A DNA stretch of 57,001 nucleotides. It comes from Streptomyces longispororuber. Its GTDB lineage: Bacteria; Actinomycetota; Actinomycetes; Streptomycetales; Streptomycetaceae. The stretch is taken from the NCBI RefSeq assembly GCF_024448165.1, contig NZ_JAMOLN010000040.1:1-57001 (forward strand). The letters run 5' to 3'. Position 1 is the first letter of the stretch, and each line of letters starts with the position of its first letter. The notes under the pieces are model-generated. The model did no database searches. It saw nothing but the letters and a program-made list of their open reading frames with translations, and was not told the DNA's origin. A program made the translations under genes and the position numbers. Below, in pieces: positions 1-8,058 of this stretch.

Positions 1-848
1 CGGGCGGCGGCGCTCGGGGGCCGGTCGGCCGGGGCCGCGAGGAAGAGGGGCCAGCGCAGGTCGGCGCCGGACACCGGGATCACGGCGAGCCCGTGGGCGG
101 TGTCGGCGAGGAAGCGGGGCAGCAGGGCGACGCCGAGCCCGGCCCGTACGTAGTCCGCGCTGGTGCCGATGTCGGTGATCTCGATGGTGACGTGGCGCTG
201 CACTCCCGCCGCGGCGAAGGCCCGGTCGGCGACGGAGCGGTTGCCGTAGCCGACCGGGCAGTCGATGAAGCGCAGGCCCGTGAGGTCGCCGACGCTCACG
301 TGGGCGCGCCTGGCGAGCGGATGGCCGGGCGGCACCACGAGGTCCATCGTCGCCTCGGCGAGGGGGGTCAGCTCGATCCCGGCCGGACGTGGTCCCGGCA
401 GCGAGACGAAGGCCAGGTCGAGGCGGCGTTCGGCGAGCGCCGCGATGTGCCCCTGGGAGCCGGTGATCGCGGCACTGACCTGCAGTTGGACCCCAGGGTT
501 GCGCCGGTGGAACTCGCCGAGCAGTCCCGGCAGGTCGATCAGCCGGATCGAGGTGAGGGTGCCCAGGCGCAGCGTGCCGCGCAGCCCGCCGCGCACCTCG
601 GCCACCGCGTCGGCGGCGTCCCGTGCCGCGTCCAGGGTGATCCGGGCGCGGGGCAGCAGCGCCCGGCCCGCGTCGGTGAGCAGCACGCGCTTGGAGTTCC
701 GGTCGAGCAGACGCGCGTCGAGCTCGCGCTCCAGCGCCTTGACGGCGGCCGAGACCGCTGACTGCACGATGTGCAGCCGGGCCGCCGCGCGTGTGAAGTT
801 CTGCTCTTCGGCCACGGCGACGAAGTACTCGAGGTGACGGAGCTCCAT
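1..848 (-). CDS. LysR-family transcriptional regulator (3' end outside window)
   Basis: The reverse strand opens with ATG at 848 and reads MELRHLEYFVAVAEEQNFTR, a typical LysR winged-HTH N-terminus, followed by HIVQSAVSAAVKALE as the recognition-helix region and then the start of the substrate-binding domain. About 282 codons are present; the gene runs off the left edge, so only the last part of the effector domain is missing (family length is about 290-310 residues). It is divergent from the MFS transporter starting at 967, with a candidate LysR box between them. The usual logic for such a pair is that the regulator controls the exporter and itself, but the ligand is unknown. Family call is secure; the target is inferred from position. 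Confidence 0.9.
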   Translation of the reverse strand, partial: MELRHLEYFVAVAEEQNFTRAAARLHIVQSAVSAAVKALERELDARLLDRNSKRVLLTDAGRALLPRARITLDAARDAADAVAEVRGGLRGTLRLGTLTSIRLIDLPGLLGEFHRRNPGVQLQVSAAITGSQGHIAALAERRLDLAFVSLPGPRPAGIELTPLAEATMDLVVPPGHPLARRAHVSVGDLTGLRFIDCPVGYGNRSVADRAFAAAGVQRHVTIEITDIGTSADYVRAGLGVALLPRFLADTAHGLAVIPVSGADLRWPLFLAAPADRPPSAAA

Positions 849-857
849 TCCGCGACT

Positions 858-872
858 ATCGCATATCGCGAT
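858..872. promoter_or_regulatory. candidate LysR box between lysR and MFS gene
   Basis: ATCGC, a 5-nt spacer and GCGAT form a perfect 5-bp inverted repeat within a T-N11-A-like context. It sits 10 bp upstream of the LysR start and about 95 bp upstream of the MFS start, the usual place for an autoregulated divergent LysR site. It is the only AT-containing palindrome in the interval. No binding data. Confidence 0.5.
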
Positions 873-966
873 GGCTGCCAGCTTCAAGATTCGTTGGACG
901 CGATGACTGGTGAGGCGGACAGTGGGGCGTGTTCCCGCCCGCAGACTCCTGGATCGGAGCAGCGCC

Positions 967-2235
967 ATGACCAGCCCGGCGTCCGTCCTCCCCCGGCCCG
1001 TCCCGCACGACGGCCGCTCCCCTGCCGTTCCGGCCGCCCCCGCCGGTTCACGCCGCCACGGGATCGGCTTCTGGGCCGTCGCACTGACCTTCCTGACGGC
1101 GATGGCGTTCTCGACCGTGCCGACGCCGCTCTATCCGCTGTACGAGGCGCGGGACGGCTTCTCCACGTTCATGGTCACGGTCGTCTTCGCCGTGTACGCG
1201 GTGGGCGTCGTGGTCAGCCTGATGCTGGCCGGGCACGTGTCGGACTGGGTGGGCCGCAAGCGGATCCTGCTGGCCGCGCTCGCCCTCGAACTGGTCGCCG
1301 CCGCGCTGTTCCTGACGAGTGCGGCGCTGCCGGTCCTGCTGGTTGCCCGGTTCGTCACCGGTCTCGGCGTCGGCATGCTCACCGCGACGGCCACCGCCCA
1401 CCTCCACGAACTGCACGCGGCGCACCGCCCCGGCGCCTCGGCCCAGCGGTTCGAGCTGGTCTCCACGGCGGCGAACATCGGCGGTCTCGGCGTGGGCCCG
1501 CTGGTCGCGGGGTTCCTCGCGCAGTACCTGGGCGCGCCGCTGCGGCTGCCCTACATCGTCTTCGCGGTGCTGCTCGCCGCGGCGGTCGTCGCGCTCGCCG
1601 GCACGCCGGAGACGGTGCGCGCCCCGGCGCGGCGGCCGGGCTACCGCCCGCAGCGGGTCAGCGCCGACCACGGCGACCGGGCCGGTTACCTGGCGGCCGC
1701 GGCGGCGGGCTTCGCGTCCTTCGCGGTGTTCGGCCTGTTCACGTCGATCGCCGCGGGGTTCGTCGCGCACACCCTCGGCCACCCGTCCCGCGCGCTGGCC
1801 GGAGCCGTCGTCTTCGCGGTGTTCGGCGGCGCGGCGGTCGCCCAGACCGCGACGCAGCGACTGCCCGCGCGGGCCAAGATGACGACGGGTCTGGTGACCG
1901 AGGGGGCCGGATTCCTGACGCTCGTCATCGGCATGCACACCGCGAACCTGGCGACGTTCCTGGTGGGCGGTGTCGTCGCGGGGGTGGGCGCGGGCCTGTT
2001 GTTCAAGGCCGCGGTCGGCTCGGTGGTCGCCATGGCTGCGCCGGCCCGCCGCAGCGAGGCGCTCGCCGGCCTGTTCCTCGTCGCCTATCTCGGCCTGAGC
2101 GTCCCGTCGGTGTCGATCGGCGTCGCCACCCTGTCCGTGACGGCCACCACCGCACTGACCTGGTTCACCGGGGTGCTGCTTGTCCTCCTGGTGACGGTGG
2201 CGGTCCTCAACCGGCGCTCCCCGGGCGGTCGTTGA
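967..2235 (+). CDS. MFS transporter (drug/metabolite efflux type)
   Basis: A 422-residue polytopic membrane protein with about 12 hydrophobic segments after a Pro/Ala-rich cytoplasmic tail of about 32 residues. MFS motif A is visible as GHVSDWVGRKR at residues 89-99, and an export-type motif lies in RFVTGLGVGMLTATATAHL. I chose ATG 967 over GTG 910 because a GGAG lies about 8 nt upstream and the extra N-terminus from 910 looks like translated leader. It is divergent from the LysR gene, and its last 29 nt overlap the convergent PHP gene. Family assignment is firm; substrate is not inferable. Confidence 0.88.
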   Translation: MTSPASVLPRPVPHDGRSPAVPAAPAGSRRHGIGFWAVALTFLTAMAFSTVPTPLYPLYEARDGFSTFMVTVVFAVYAVGVVVSLMLAGHVSDWVGRKRILLAALALELVAAALFLTSAALPVLLVARFVTGLGVGMLTATATAHLHELHAAHRPGASAQRFELVSTAANIGGLGVGPLVAGFLAQYLGAPLRLPYIVFAVLLAAAVVALAGTPETVRAPARRPGYRPQRVSADHGDRAGYLAAAAAGFASFAVFGLFTSIAAGFVAHTLGHPSRALAGAVVFAVFGGAAVAQTATQRLPARAKMTTGLVTEGAGFLTLVIGMHTANLATFLVGGVVAGVGAGLLFKAAVGSVVAMAAPARRSEALAGLFLVAYLGLSVPSVSIGVATLSVTATTALTWFTGVLLVLLVTVAVLNRRSPGGR

Positions 2236-3268
2236 GCCGCTGCCCGACGCCGGCGGCCCGGTTCGTGCGGGTCCACTCCAGGAGCTCGTCGGCCGTCCAG
2301 GTCGTGACGACGCGGTCGGCGGGGACGCCGCACTCCTCGGCCCGGGCGCAGCCGATCACCTGCCAGTCCAGCTGACCGGGCGCGTGGGCGTCGGTGTCCA
2401 CGCTGAACAGCGTTCCGGCGGCCACGGCCCGGCGCAGCAGCCGGCGGGGCGGATCGAGCCGTTCGGGCCGGCTGTTGATCTCCACGGCCGTGCCCGCCGC
2501 GGCGCAGGCCGCGAACACCTCGTCGGCGTCGAAGTCGGACTCCGGTCGGCCGCGCCCGGTGACGAGTCGGCCGGTGCAGTGGCCGAGGACGTCGGCGCGC
2601 GGATCGCTGACGGCGGCGACCATGCGCCGGGTCATGGCGGGTCCTGCCATGCGCAGCTTGGAATGGACGGAGACGACCACCACGTCGAGCCGGTCGAGCA
2701 GTTCCGGCTCCTGGTCGAGGGAGCCGTCGTCGAGGATGTCGCACTCGATGCCGGTGAGCAGCCGGAAGGGCGCCCAGCGGCGGTTGAGCTCGGCGACCAC
2801 GTCCAGCTGTTCGCGCAGCCGCTCCGGGGACAGGCCGCGGGCCACGGTCAGCCGGGGCGAGTGGTCGGTGAGCACGGCCCACTCGTGGCCGAGCGCCCGC
2901 GCGGTCAGGCCCATGGTCTCGATCGGGCTGCCGCCGTCGGACCAGTCGGAGTGCAGGTGGCAGTCGCCCCGCAACCGAGCGAGCAGTTCGGTGCCGCCGT
3001 CGGCGAGCGGGGCGCGTGCCTCGCGTTCGAGGCCCGTCAGATAGCTGGGCGGTTCGCCGGCCAGCGCCTCCCGGACGACGCCCGCGGTCTTGGGCCCGAT
3101 CCCCTTGAGCGACTCCAGGGACCGGTCCGCGACCCGTCGGCGCAGTTCGTCGGCGGACAGCTCCGCGACGATCGCGGCGGCGGTGCGAAAGGCCCGTACG
3201 CGATAGGTCGGAGCCTGTCCGCGCTCCAGCAGGAAGGCGATCCGTTCGAGCGCCTCGACGGGTTCCAT
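2207..3268 (-). CDS. PolX-like PHP domain protein with helix-hairpin-helix N-terminus
   Basis: 353 residues. The N-terminal 70 residues resemble the HhH region of family X polymerases (SLKGIGPKTAG around residues 53-63). From about residue 100 a PHP phosphoesterase domain follows, with metal-ligand motifs HLHSDWSDG (104-112), LTDHSP (133-138), GIECDIL, VSVHSK, and DTDAHAP near the end. The nucleotidyltransferase palm of bacterial PolX is absent, so this is a stand-alone HhH-PHP protein, probably a metal-dependent phosphatase or nuclease. ATG 3268 is preferred to GTG 3274 because GGAGG lies 5 nt before it. The 3' end overlaps the MFS gene convergently. Confidence 0.85.
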   Translation of the reverse strand: MEPVEALERIAFLLERGQAPTYRVRAFRTAAAIVAELSADELRRRVADRSLESLKGIGPKTAGVVREALAGEPPSYLTGLEREARAPLADGGTELLARLRGDCHLHSDWSDGGSPIETMGLTARALGHEWAVLTDHSPRLTVARGLSPERLREQLDVVAELNRRWAPFRLLTGIECDILDDGSLDQEPELLDRLDVVVVSVHSKLRMAGPAMTRRMVAAVSDPRADVLGHCTGRLVTGRGRPESDFDADEVFAACAAAGTAVEINSRPERLDPPRRLLRRAVAAGTLFSVDTDAHAPGQLDWQVIGCARAEECGVPADRVVTTWTADELLEWTRTNRAAGVGQRLNDRPGSAG

Positions 3269-3355
3269 CGGCACCTCCGGGGGCCGGGGTCGGGCCGGGG
3301 TCGCCCTCCAGCCTCCCCCAGGAAGCGCCGGGCGGCACCGCGAGGCGCGCTCCGG

Positions 3356-3931
3356 CTACGTCCGCTCGCCGCCCGCCACGGTCCGCAGCACCTCGAATCC
3401 CTCGCGCACCAGGTCGACGAGGCCGCGCGTCCGCCCCCGGTCCTCGACCCAGCGCTCGAAGGCGACGTGGAACACGGCCGTGCCCGCCTCGGCGCTCAGC
3501 CGTGCGGCCAGGGGGTCGACGCCGCGGGCGCCCAGGGCCTCGGTCATCGTCGCGGCGAGCCGGGCGCGCTTGATCAGTTCGCGCTCGCGCAGCTCGGCGT
3601 GGGCCGCGACGACGGACTGCCGGACGAGCACGCTGTCCTGCCGCTCCTGCATCCCGGCGCCGACGGCCTCGATCGCGGCGGCGACGGCGGTGAGCGGGGA
3701 GGCGGACGCGGGCGCCCCGGTGACGACCTTCGTCAGCTGCTCCTCCATCACGGCGGAGCCGAGGAACAGCACCTCGCGCTTGTCGGGGAAGTGCCGGAAG
3801 AAGGTGCGCTCGGTGAGACCGGCGCGGCGCGCGATCTCGGCGACGGTCGTCTGCTCGTAGCCGCGCTCGGCGTACAGCTCGAGAGCGGCGGCGAACAGCC
3901 TCTCCCGTGAATTCGGCTCCCAGCGACCCAT
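3356..3931 (-). CDS. TetR-family transcriptional regulator
   Basis: 191 residues with an N-terminal TetR HTH (TTVAEIARRAGLTERTFFRH, about residues 28-47) and a helical C-terminal ligand domain. An in-frame ATG at 3940 is an alternative start; 3931 is favoured by an AGGA 8 nt upstream. It is divergent from the NAD-dependent epimerase gene (4052), and the intervening 120 bp hold a pair of near-identical operator-like repeats, so it very likely represses both itself and the epimerase. Ligand unknown. Confidence 0.9.
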   Translation of the reverse strand: MGRWEPNSRERLFAAALELYAERGYEQTTVAEIARRAGLTERTFFRHFPDKREVLFLGSAVMEEQLTKVVTGAPASASPLTAVAAAIEAVGAGMQERQDSVLVRQSVVAAHAELRERELIKRARLAATMTEALGARGVDPLAARLSAEAGTAVFHVAFERWVEDRGRTRGLVDLVREGFEVLRTVAGGERT

Positions 3932-3950
3932 GCGCGTCATCCTACGCGAC

Positions 3951-4000
3951 GACAGTGACTGACATCGGCGTGCTACTGTCGATGACAGTCACTGACATCG
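3951..4000. promoter_or_regulatory. double TetR operator between tetR and epimerase gene
   Basis: Two near-identical 17-bp copies, GACAGTGACTGACATCG (3951-3967) and GACAGTCACTGACATCG (3984-4000), start exactly 33 bp apart, about three helical turns. Between them ACTGTC-GAT-GACAGT (3975-3989) is a perfect 6-bp inverted repeat. The arrangement matches cooperative operators of autoregulated TetR genes. Confidence 0.75.
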
Positions 4001-4051
4001 ATGGTTCCCGTCCGCCGCGGACCGCGAGCGGCGGGGCCCTGGAGGTTCCCC

Positions 4052-4945
4052 ATGCGTTACTTCGTCACCGGCGCTTCCGGCTTCATCGGCTCCGCCGTCG
4101 TCCCCGAACTGCTCGGCGCGGGCCACGAGGTCGTCGGGCTGGCCAGGTCCGACGCGTCCGCCGAGGCCCTCGCGGCGGCCGGCGCGCAGGTCAGGCGCGG
4201 CGACCTCGACGACCTGGACGCCCTGCGGGCCGGCGCCGCAGACTCCGACGGCGTCATCCACCTGGCGTTCATCCACGACTTCGACCGGCACGAGCAGGCC
4301 GCCCGGGTCGACCTGCGCGCGATCGAGGCGATGGGCGCCGAACTCAAGGGCTCCGACCGGCCGTTCGTCATCGCCTCCGGCACGCTCGGGCTGAAGCCCG
4401 GACGGCTGGCCACCGAGCAGGACATGCCCGACGCGGCCCTGTCCCCGCGCGCCGCCGCCGCGGCCACGACGCTGGCCCTCGCCGACGACGGCGTACGGTC
4501 CTCCGTCCTGCGGCTCGCGCCCTCCGTGCACAGCGACGCCAAGACCGGCTTCGTCGGGTACCTGGTCGACGTCGCCCGCCGGCAGGGCGTCGCCGCGTAC
4601 GTCGGCGACGGCGCCTCCCGCTGGAACGCGGTGCACCAGCGGGACGCCGCCCTGCTGTTCCGGCTGGCGGCGGAGCGCGCTCCGGCCGGGTCGGTGCTGC
4701 ACGGGGTCGACGAGGAGGGCGTGGCGATGCGCGACATCGCCGAGGTGATCGGCCGCCGGCTCGGGGTGCCGACCGCCTCGATCGCCCCCGAGGAGGCGGC
4801 CGGACACTTCGCCTGGATGGGTCCGCTCGTCTCGCTGGACGCCCCGGCGTCCAGCCTGCTCACGCGGGACCTGCTGGACTGGCGGCCGACCGGTCCGACG
4901 CTGCTGGCGGACCTCGACGGCGGCCGGTACTTCGATCAGGCCTGA
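4052..4945 (+). CDS. NAD(P)-dependent epimerase/dehydratase family protein (extended SDR)
   Basis: 297 residues. The N-terminus MRYFVTGASGFIGSAVVPEL carries the Rossmann GxxGxxG motif at residues 7-13. The body resembles SDR family members similar to eukaryotic-type NAD-binding reductases found next to TetR genes; a clear YxxxK catalytic pair is not evident to me, so an atypical reductase is possible. ATG 4052 has GGAGG 6 nt upstream, whereas the longer in-frame start at 4001 lies within the operator. It is divergent from and probably repressed by the TetR at 3356-3931. An AraC-type gene follows after 31 bp. Confidence 0.85.
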   Translation: MRYFVTGASGFIGSAVVPELLGAGHEVVGLARSDASAEALAAAGAQVRRGDLDDLDALRAGAADSDGVIHLAFIHDFDRHEQAARVDLRAIEAMGAELKGSDRPFVIASGTLGLKPGRLATEQDMPDAALSPRAAAAATTLALADDGVRSSVLRLAPSVHSDAKTGFVGYLVDVARRQGVAAYVGDGASRWNAVHQRDAALLFRLAAERAPAGSVLHGVDEEGVAMRDIAEVIGRRLGVPTASIAPEEAAGHFAWMGPLVSLDAPASSLLTRDLLDWRPTGPTLLADLDGGRYFDQA

Positions 4946-4976
4946 CGGCGGGTATCCGCTGTGGGATGGTGGTCGG

Positions 4977-5375
4977 GTGGACCTGGAGGATCTCGCCCGG
5001 CTGCGCCGGGCCCGCGACCAGATGGACCGCGAGTACGCGGAGCCCCTCGACGTGCCCGCGCTGGCGCGTACCGCACTCATGTCGGCCGGCCACTTCTCCC
5101 GCAGCTTCCGGGCCGCGTACGGCGAGACGCCGTACAGCTATCTGATGACGCGCCGGATCGAGCGCGCGAAGGCACTGCTGCGCCGCGGCGACCTGTCGGT
5201 GACGGAGGTCTGCTTCGCCGTCGGCTGTACGTCGCTGGGGTCGTTCAGCACCCGCTTCACGGAGCTCGTCGGGGAGAGCCCGAGCGCGTACCGGGCCCGC
5301 GGCCACGAGGACGGGGCCGCCATCCCGGCCTGCATCGCCAAGATCCACACGCGGCCGGTGCGGAACGGTCAGTAG
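4977..5375 (+). CDS. short AraC-type HTH regulator
   Basis: 132 residues consisting almost only of the AraC double-HTH DNA-binding domain: first helix-turn-helix in VPALARTALMSAGHFSRSF, linker helix and second in TEVCFAVGCTSLGSFSTRF, ending with a short tail. There is no sensory domain, as in the SoxS/MarA size class. It starts at GTG 4977. The VOC gene begins 66 bp downstream on the same strand, a pairing common in Streptomyces, where such a stand-alone AraC protein precedes its VOC target. The regulatory link is inferred. Confidence 0.85.
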   Translation: MDLEDLARLRRARDQMDREYAEPLDVPALARTALMSAGHFSRSFRAAYGETPYSYLMTRRIERAKALLRRGDLSVTEVCFAVGCTSLGSFSTRFTELVGESPSAYRARGHEDGAAIPACIAKIHTRPVRNGQ

Positions 5376-5398
5376 CTGCCCGTGCGGAACAGTCAGTA
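5358..5398 (+). repeat. short tandem duplication at the end of the AraC gene
   Basis: GTGCGGAACGGTCAGTA (5358-5374) recurs at 5382-5398 with one mismatch, a 24-bp period. The first copy encodes the C-terminal residues and stop of the AraC gene and the second lies just downstream. It looks like a recent slippage duplication. Confidence 0.8.
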
Positions 5399-5440
5399 AC
5401 GGAGAAGCAGAAGCCGTCCCCGGCCCGTAGGTTGGCGGGC

Positions 5441-5854
5441 ATGGACATCAAGCTTTCAGACACCTTCATCGCCGTCGACGACCACGACAAGGCGCTCGCG
5501 TTCTACCGGGACGTGCTCGGCCTCGAAGTGCGCAACGACGTCGGGTTCGAGGGCATGCGCTGGGTGACGGTCGGCTCGCCGTCGCAGCCCGACGTGAACA
5601 TCGTCCTCGAACCGCCGCTCGCCGACCCGAACGCTTCGGCAGCCGACCGGCAGGCCATGGCGGAGCTGCTCGCCAAGGGGCTGCTGCGCGGCGTCATCTT
5701 CCGCGCGGACGACGTCGACGCCCTCTTCGAGCGGGTCCGCGCGGCGGGCGCCGACGTGCTGCAGGAGCCCATGGACCAGCCCTACGGCGTCCGTGACTGC
5801 GCGTTCCGCGACCCGTCGGGCAACATGCTCCGGTTCAACCAGGCCCGCAAGTAG
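5441..5854 (+). CDS. VOC family protein (glyoxalase/bleomycin-resistance fold)
   Basis: 137 residues, the size of a single VOC module of two beta-alpha-beta-beta-beta repeats. Visible signatures are FIAVDDHDKALAFYRDVLGL at the N-terminus and CAFRDPSGNMLRFNQ at the C-terminus, which usually supplies a metal-ligand Glu; here the terminal strand reads LRFNQ, so metal binding is uncertain. ATG 5441 was chosen because upstream in-frame sequence runs through the AraC gene in another frame. It is likely co-regulated with the preceding AraC gene. Substrate unknown. Confidence 0.85.
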   Translation: MDIKLSDTFIAVDDHDKALAFYRDVLGLEVRNDVGFEGMRWVTVGSPSQPDVNIVLEPPLADPNASAADRQAMAELLAKGLLRGVIFRADDVDALFERVRAAGADVLQEPMDQPYGVRDCAFRDPSGNMLRFNQARK

Positions 5855-5863
5855 CCGGGTCGG

Positions 5864-6529
5864 TCAGGCGGCGAGGACCGCGGCCGGTTCGCCGAGGCGG
5901 GCGGCCGCGGTCCGCCAGGCGTCGGTCACCGCGCCGTGGGCCTGCCGGGTGACCTCGGCGCGGCTGCCCGTGGGGGCGAGCGGCGCGCCGACGTGGACGT
6001 GCACCCCGGGACGGCGCACGGGCGCCGTCAGCAAGCCCGCCCACTGCTTGGCCGTCGTTCCCGAGGTGATCCGGCGGGCCCCGGCCTGGCCGACCGGGAC
6101 GAGCGGCGCACCGGTGCGCTCGACGAGGCGGGCGACGCCGCTGCGGAACCGGAGCGGCGCCGCCTCCGCCGCGTCCGTGCGCAGCGGGATGCCGCCCTCC
6201 GCGTAGATCAGCAGCAGCCGGCCGTCCGCCAGCGCGTCCGCCGCCAGGTCGAGGGCGTGGGCCGCGCGCCGGTCGCCCCGGTGCACCGGTACGAATCCGT
6301 CCCGCGCCAGGGCCCGGCCGAGCAACGGCGCCCGCCACAGCCCGGCCGCCGCCATCACCACGGGCTCCACGCCGAGCTCCCGCAGGGCGGCGAGCACGAT
6401 CGCGGGGTCCGCGAGCGAGGTGTGGTTGGCCACGACGAGACTGCCGGGCGCGAGGACGGCGTCGGCGTCGGTGGTGACGGTGAGCCGCCCGAAGGCAGGG
6501 ACCAGCAGGGCGGCGAGGCGGCTGAGCAA
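5864..6529 (-). CDS. lysophospholipid/1-acylglycerol-3-phosphate acyltransferase family (PlsC-like)
   Basis: 221 residues with the acyltransferase HX4D motif in NHTSLAD (residues 35-41) and the glycerol-phosphate-binding block EGGIPLR (111-117), plus a hydrophobic N-terminus suited to membrane association. It starts at TTG 6529 with CTGGAG 5-6 nt upstream; no better ATG exists. It is convergent with the VOC gene (9-bp gap). Role: transfer of an acyl chain to a lysophospholipid or a specialised lipid; substrate unknown. The family is certain from the two motifs. Confidence 0.88.
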   Translation of the reverse strand: MLSRLAALLVPAFGRLTVTTDADAVLAPGSLVVANHTSLADPAIVLAALRELGVEPVVMAAAGLWRAPLLGRALARDGFVPVHRGDRRAAHALDLAADALADGRLLLIYAEGGIPLRTDAAEAAPLRFRSGVARLVERTGAPLVPVGQAGARRITSGTTAKQWAGLLTAPVRRPGVHVHVGAPLAPTGSRAEVTRQAHGAVTDAWRTAAARLGEPAAVLAA

Positions 6530-6669
6530 CGGGACTCCAGAGGCGATGGGGGCTCGACGGCGGTGCCCCTCATCGTCGGCGGCATCCGGCCCGGCGGTCC
6601 TGAGTGCGCGTACTCATCTTCGTACGTGCCGACGACCTTGCGCACGCGCCGGTGACCAGGGGAAAAGCC

Positions 6670-7332
6670 TCAGGCGGGGCGTCCGGTCCCGGTGACCCGG
6701 GCGACGAGGTCGATCCAGCCGGACTCCAGCCGGTCCAGGGACATGCCGCACCGCTTGTGCAGGTGGTGGACGACGGCGGGGTCGAGGAAGCCCATCAGGG
6801 CCTGCGCCTGCAGCTCGCAGTCGGCGTCCGGGACCAGGTCCCGCAGCAGGTACGTGACGTGCGAGGTCAGCACCCGCACCGTCGGGTGGTCGAGCTTGCG
6901 CGCCGGTTCGGGCTGCGCCGCGAGCTGCAGGTCCAGCTGCTCCGCCGACCGGCGCAGCACGGCCGCGCCGAACGCCCGCAGCCGCTCCACCGAAGGGGCC
7001 CCGGGACCGAGCGGGGGCGGCCCGCCGATCAGATCGGCCTGCAGCTGCCGCGCCGAGTGGTCGAGCAGCGCCGTCAGCAGACCGGTGCGGTCGCCGAACC
7101 GCCGGAAGACGGTGCCCTTGCCGACCGAGGCCGCCGCGGCCACCGCCTCCATGGTCACCCCGGCCGCACCGTGCTCCGCGACCAGCCGCCCGGCGGCCTC
7201 CAGCAGCCGGGCCCGGTTGCGCGCGGCGTCGGCGCGCAGGCACGGCTCCTCCTCGGCGAGTCCGATCTCCAGCAACTCCGGCTCGCCCATGGGTTCTTCG
7301 GGCGGCGGCAGGGGCGGCAGGCTCGTGGACAT
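6670..7332 (-). CDS. TetR-family regulator, divergent from FMN reductase
   Basis: About 220 residues: a Pro/Glu-rich N-terminal tail of about 30 residues, then the HTH (VTMEAVAAAASVGKGTVFRRF) and a helical ligand domain. Start is uncertain: ATG 7332 (MSTSLPPL) is preferred because TACGCT lies 6 nt before it as a -10 of a leaderless transcript; TTG 7356 is the longest alternative. Two GGACC palindromes fill the space towards the divergent FMN-reductase gene, so it should repress both genes. Confidence 0.88.
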   Translation of the reverse strand: MSTSLPPLPPPEEPMGEPELLEIGLAEEEPCLRADAARNRARLLEAAGRLVAEHGAAGVTMEAVAAAASVGKGTVFRRFGDRTGLLTALLDHSARQLQADLIGGPPPLGPGAPSVERLRAFGAAVLRRSAEQLDLQLAAQPEPARKLDHPTVRVLTSHVTYLLRDLVPDADCELQAQALMGFLDPAVVHHLHKRCGMSLDRLESGWIDLVARVTGTGRPA

Positions 7333-7363
7333 GAACTCAGCGTAAAGCATTTCCAAGAAAACT

Positions 7364-7413
7364 GGACCGCGGTCCGCTTAGGCTGCTACAACATTTAAAC
7401 GGACCTCGGTCCG
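7364..7413. promoter_or_regulatory. two TetR palindromic operators
   Basis: GGACCGCGGTCC (7364-7375) is a perfect 12-bp palindrome. GGACCTCGGTCC (7401-7412, extended by flanking C and G) is an inverted repeat with a 2-nt core. Centres are 37 bp apart, between the divergent TetR and FMN-reductase genes. The AT-rich interval between them probably holds the overlapping promoters. Confidence 0.8.
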
Positions 7414-7477
7414 GATGGATCTGCGGAGCGCTTCCCAGCGATCGGCAGTCGAAATGTACTCAGCCTTTGGAGCCCCC

Positions 7478-8038
7478 GTGTCTGTTCGCATCCTTGCCCT
7501 GGTCGGCAGCCTCCGTGCCGGTTCGACCAACCGCCAGCTCGCCGAGGCGGCCGTCAAGCTCGCCCCGGAGGGCGCCGAGGTCGACCTCTTCGAGGGGCTC
7601 GCCGACATCCCCTTCTACAACGAGGACATCGACGTCGAGGGCAGCGTCCCGGCCACCGCCGCCAAGCTGCGCGCGGCCGCGCAGGGCGCCGACGCCTTCC
7701 TCCTGGTCACCCCCGAGTACAACGGCACCATCCCGGCCGTCCTGAAGAACGCCATCGACTGGCTGTCCCGTCCGTACGGTGCCGGCGCCTTCACCGGCAA
7801 GCCGGTCGCCGTGGTCGGCACCGCCTTCGGCCAGTACGGCGGTGTGTGGGCGCAGGACGAGGTCCGCAAGGCCGTGGGCATCGCCGGCGGCACGGTGCTC
7901 GAGGACGTCAAGCTCTCCATCCCCGGCTCCCTGACCCGGTTCGCCGACACGCACCCGGTGGACGACACCGAGGTCGCCGCGCAGCTGACCGAGGTCGTCG
8001 CCCGTCTGCACGGCCACGGCGAGACGGCCGCCGCCTGA
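7478..8038 (+). CDS. NAD(P)H-dependent FMN reductase (flavodoxin-like fold)
   Basis: 186 residues. The phosphate-binding loop of the NADPH-dependent FMN reductase family is seen as LVGSLRAGSTNRQL near the N-terminus, followed by the diagnostic TPEYNGTIPAVLKNAIDWLS. It uses NAD(P)H to reduce FMN or quinone/azo-type substrates in the cytoplasm. GTG 7478 is chosen because GGAG sits 5 nt upstream; an in-frame start at 7415 would lie in the operator. It is controlled, by inference, by the divergent TetR, consistent with an inducible electrophile or quinone response. Confidence 0.9.
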   Translation: MSVRILALVGSLRAGSTNRQLAEAAVKLAPEGAEVDLFEGLADIPFYNEDIDVEGSVPATAAKLRAAAQGADAFLLVTPEYNGTIPAVLKNAIDWLSRPYGAGAFTGKPVAVVGTAFGQYGGVWAQDEVRKAVGIAGGTVLEDVKLSIPGSLTRFADTHPVDDTEVAAQLTEVVARLHGHGETAAA

Positions 8039-8058
8039 TCGCGGTGCGGTGAAGCCGG

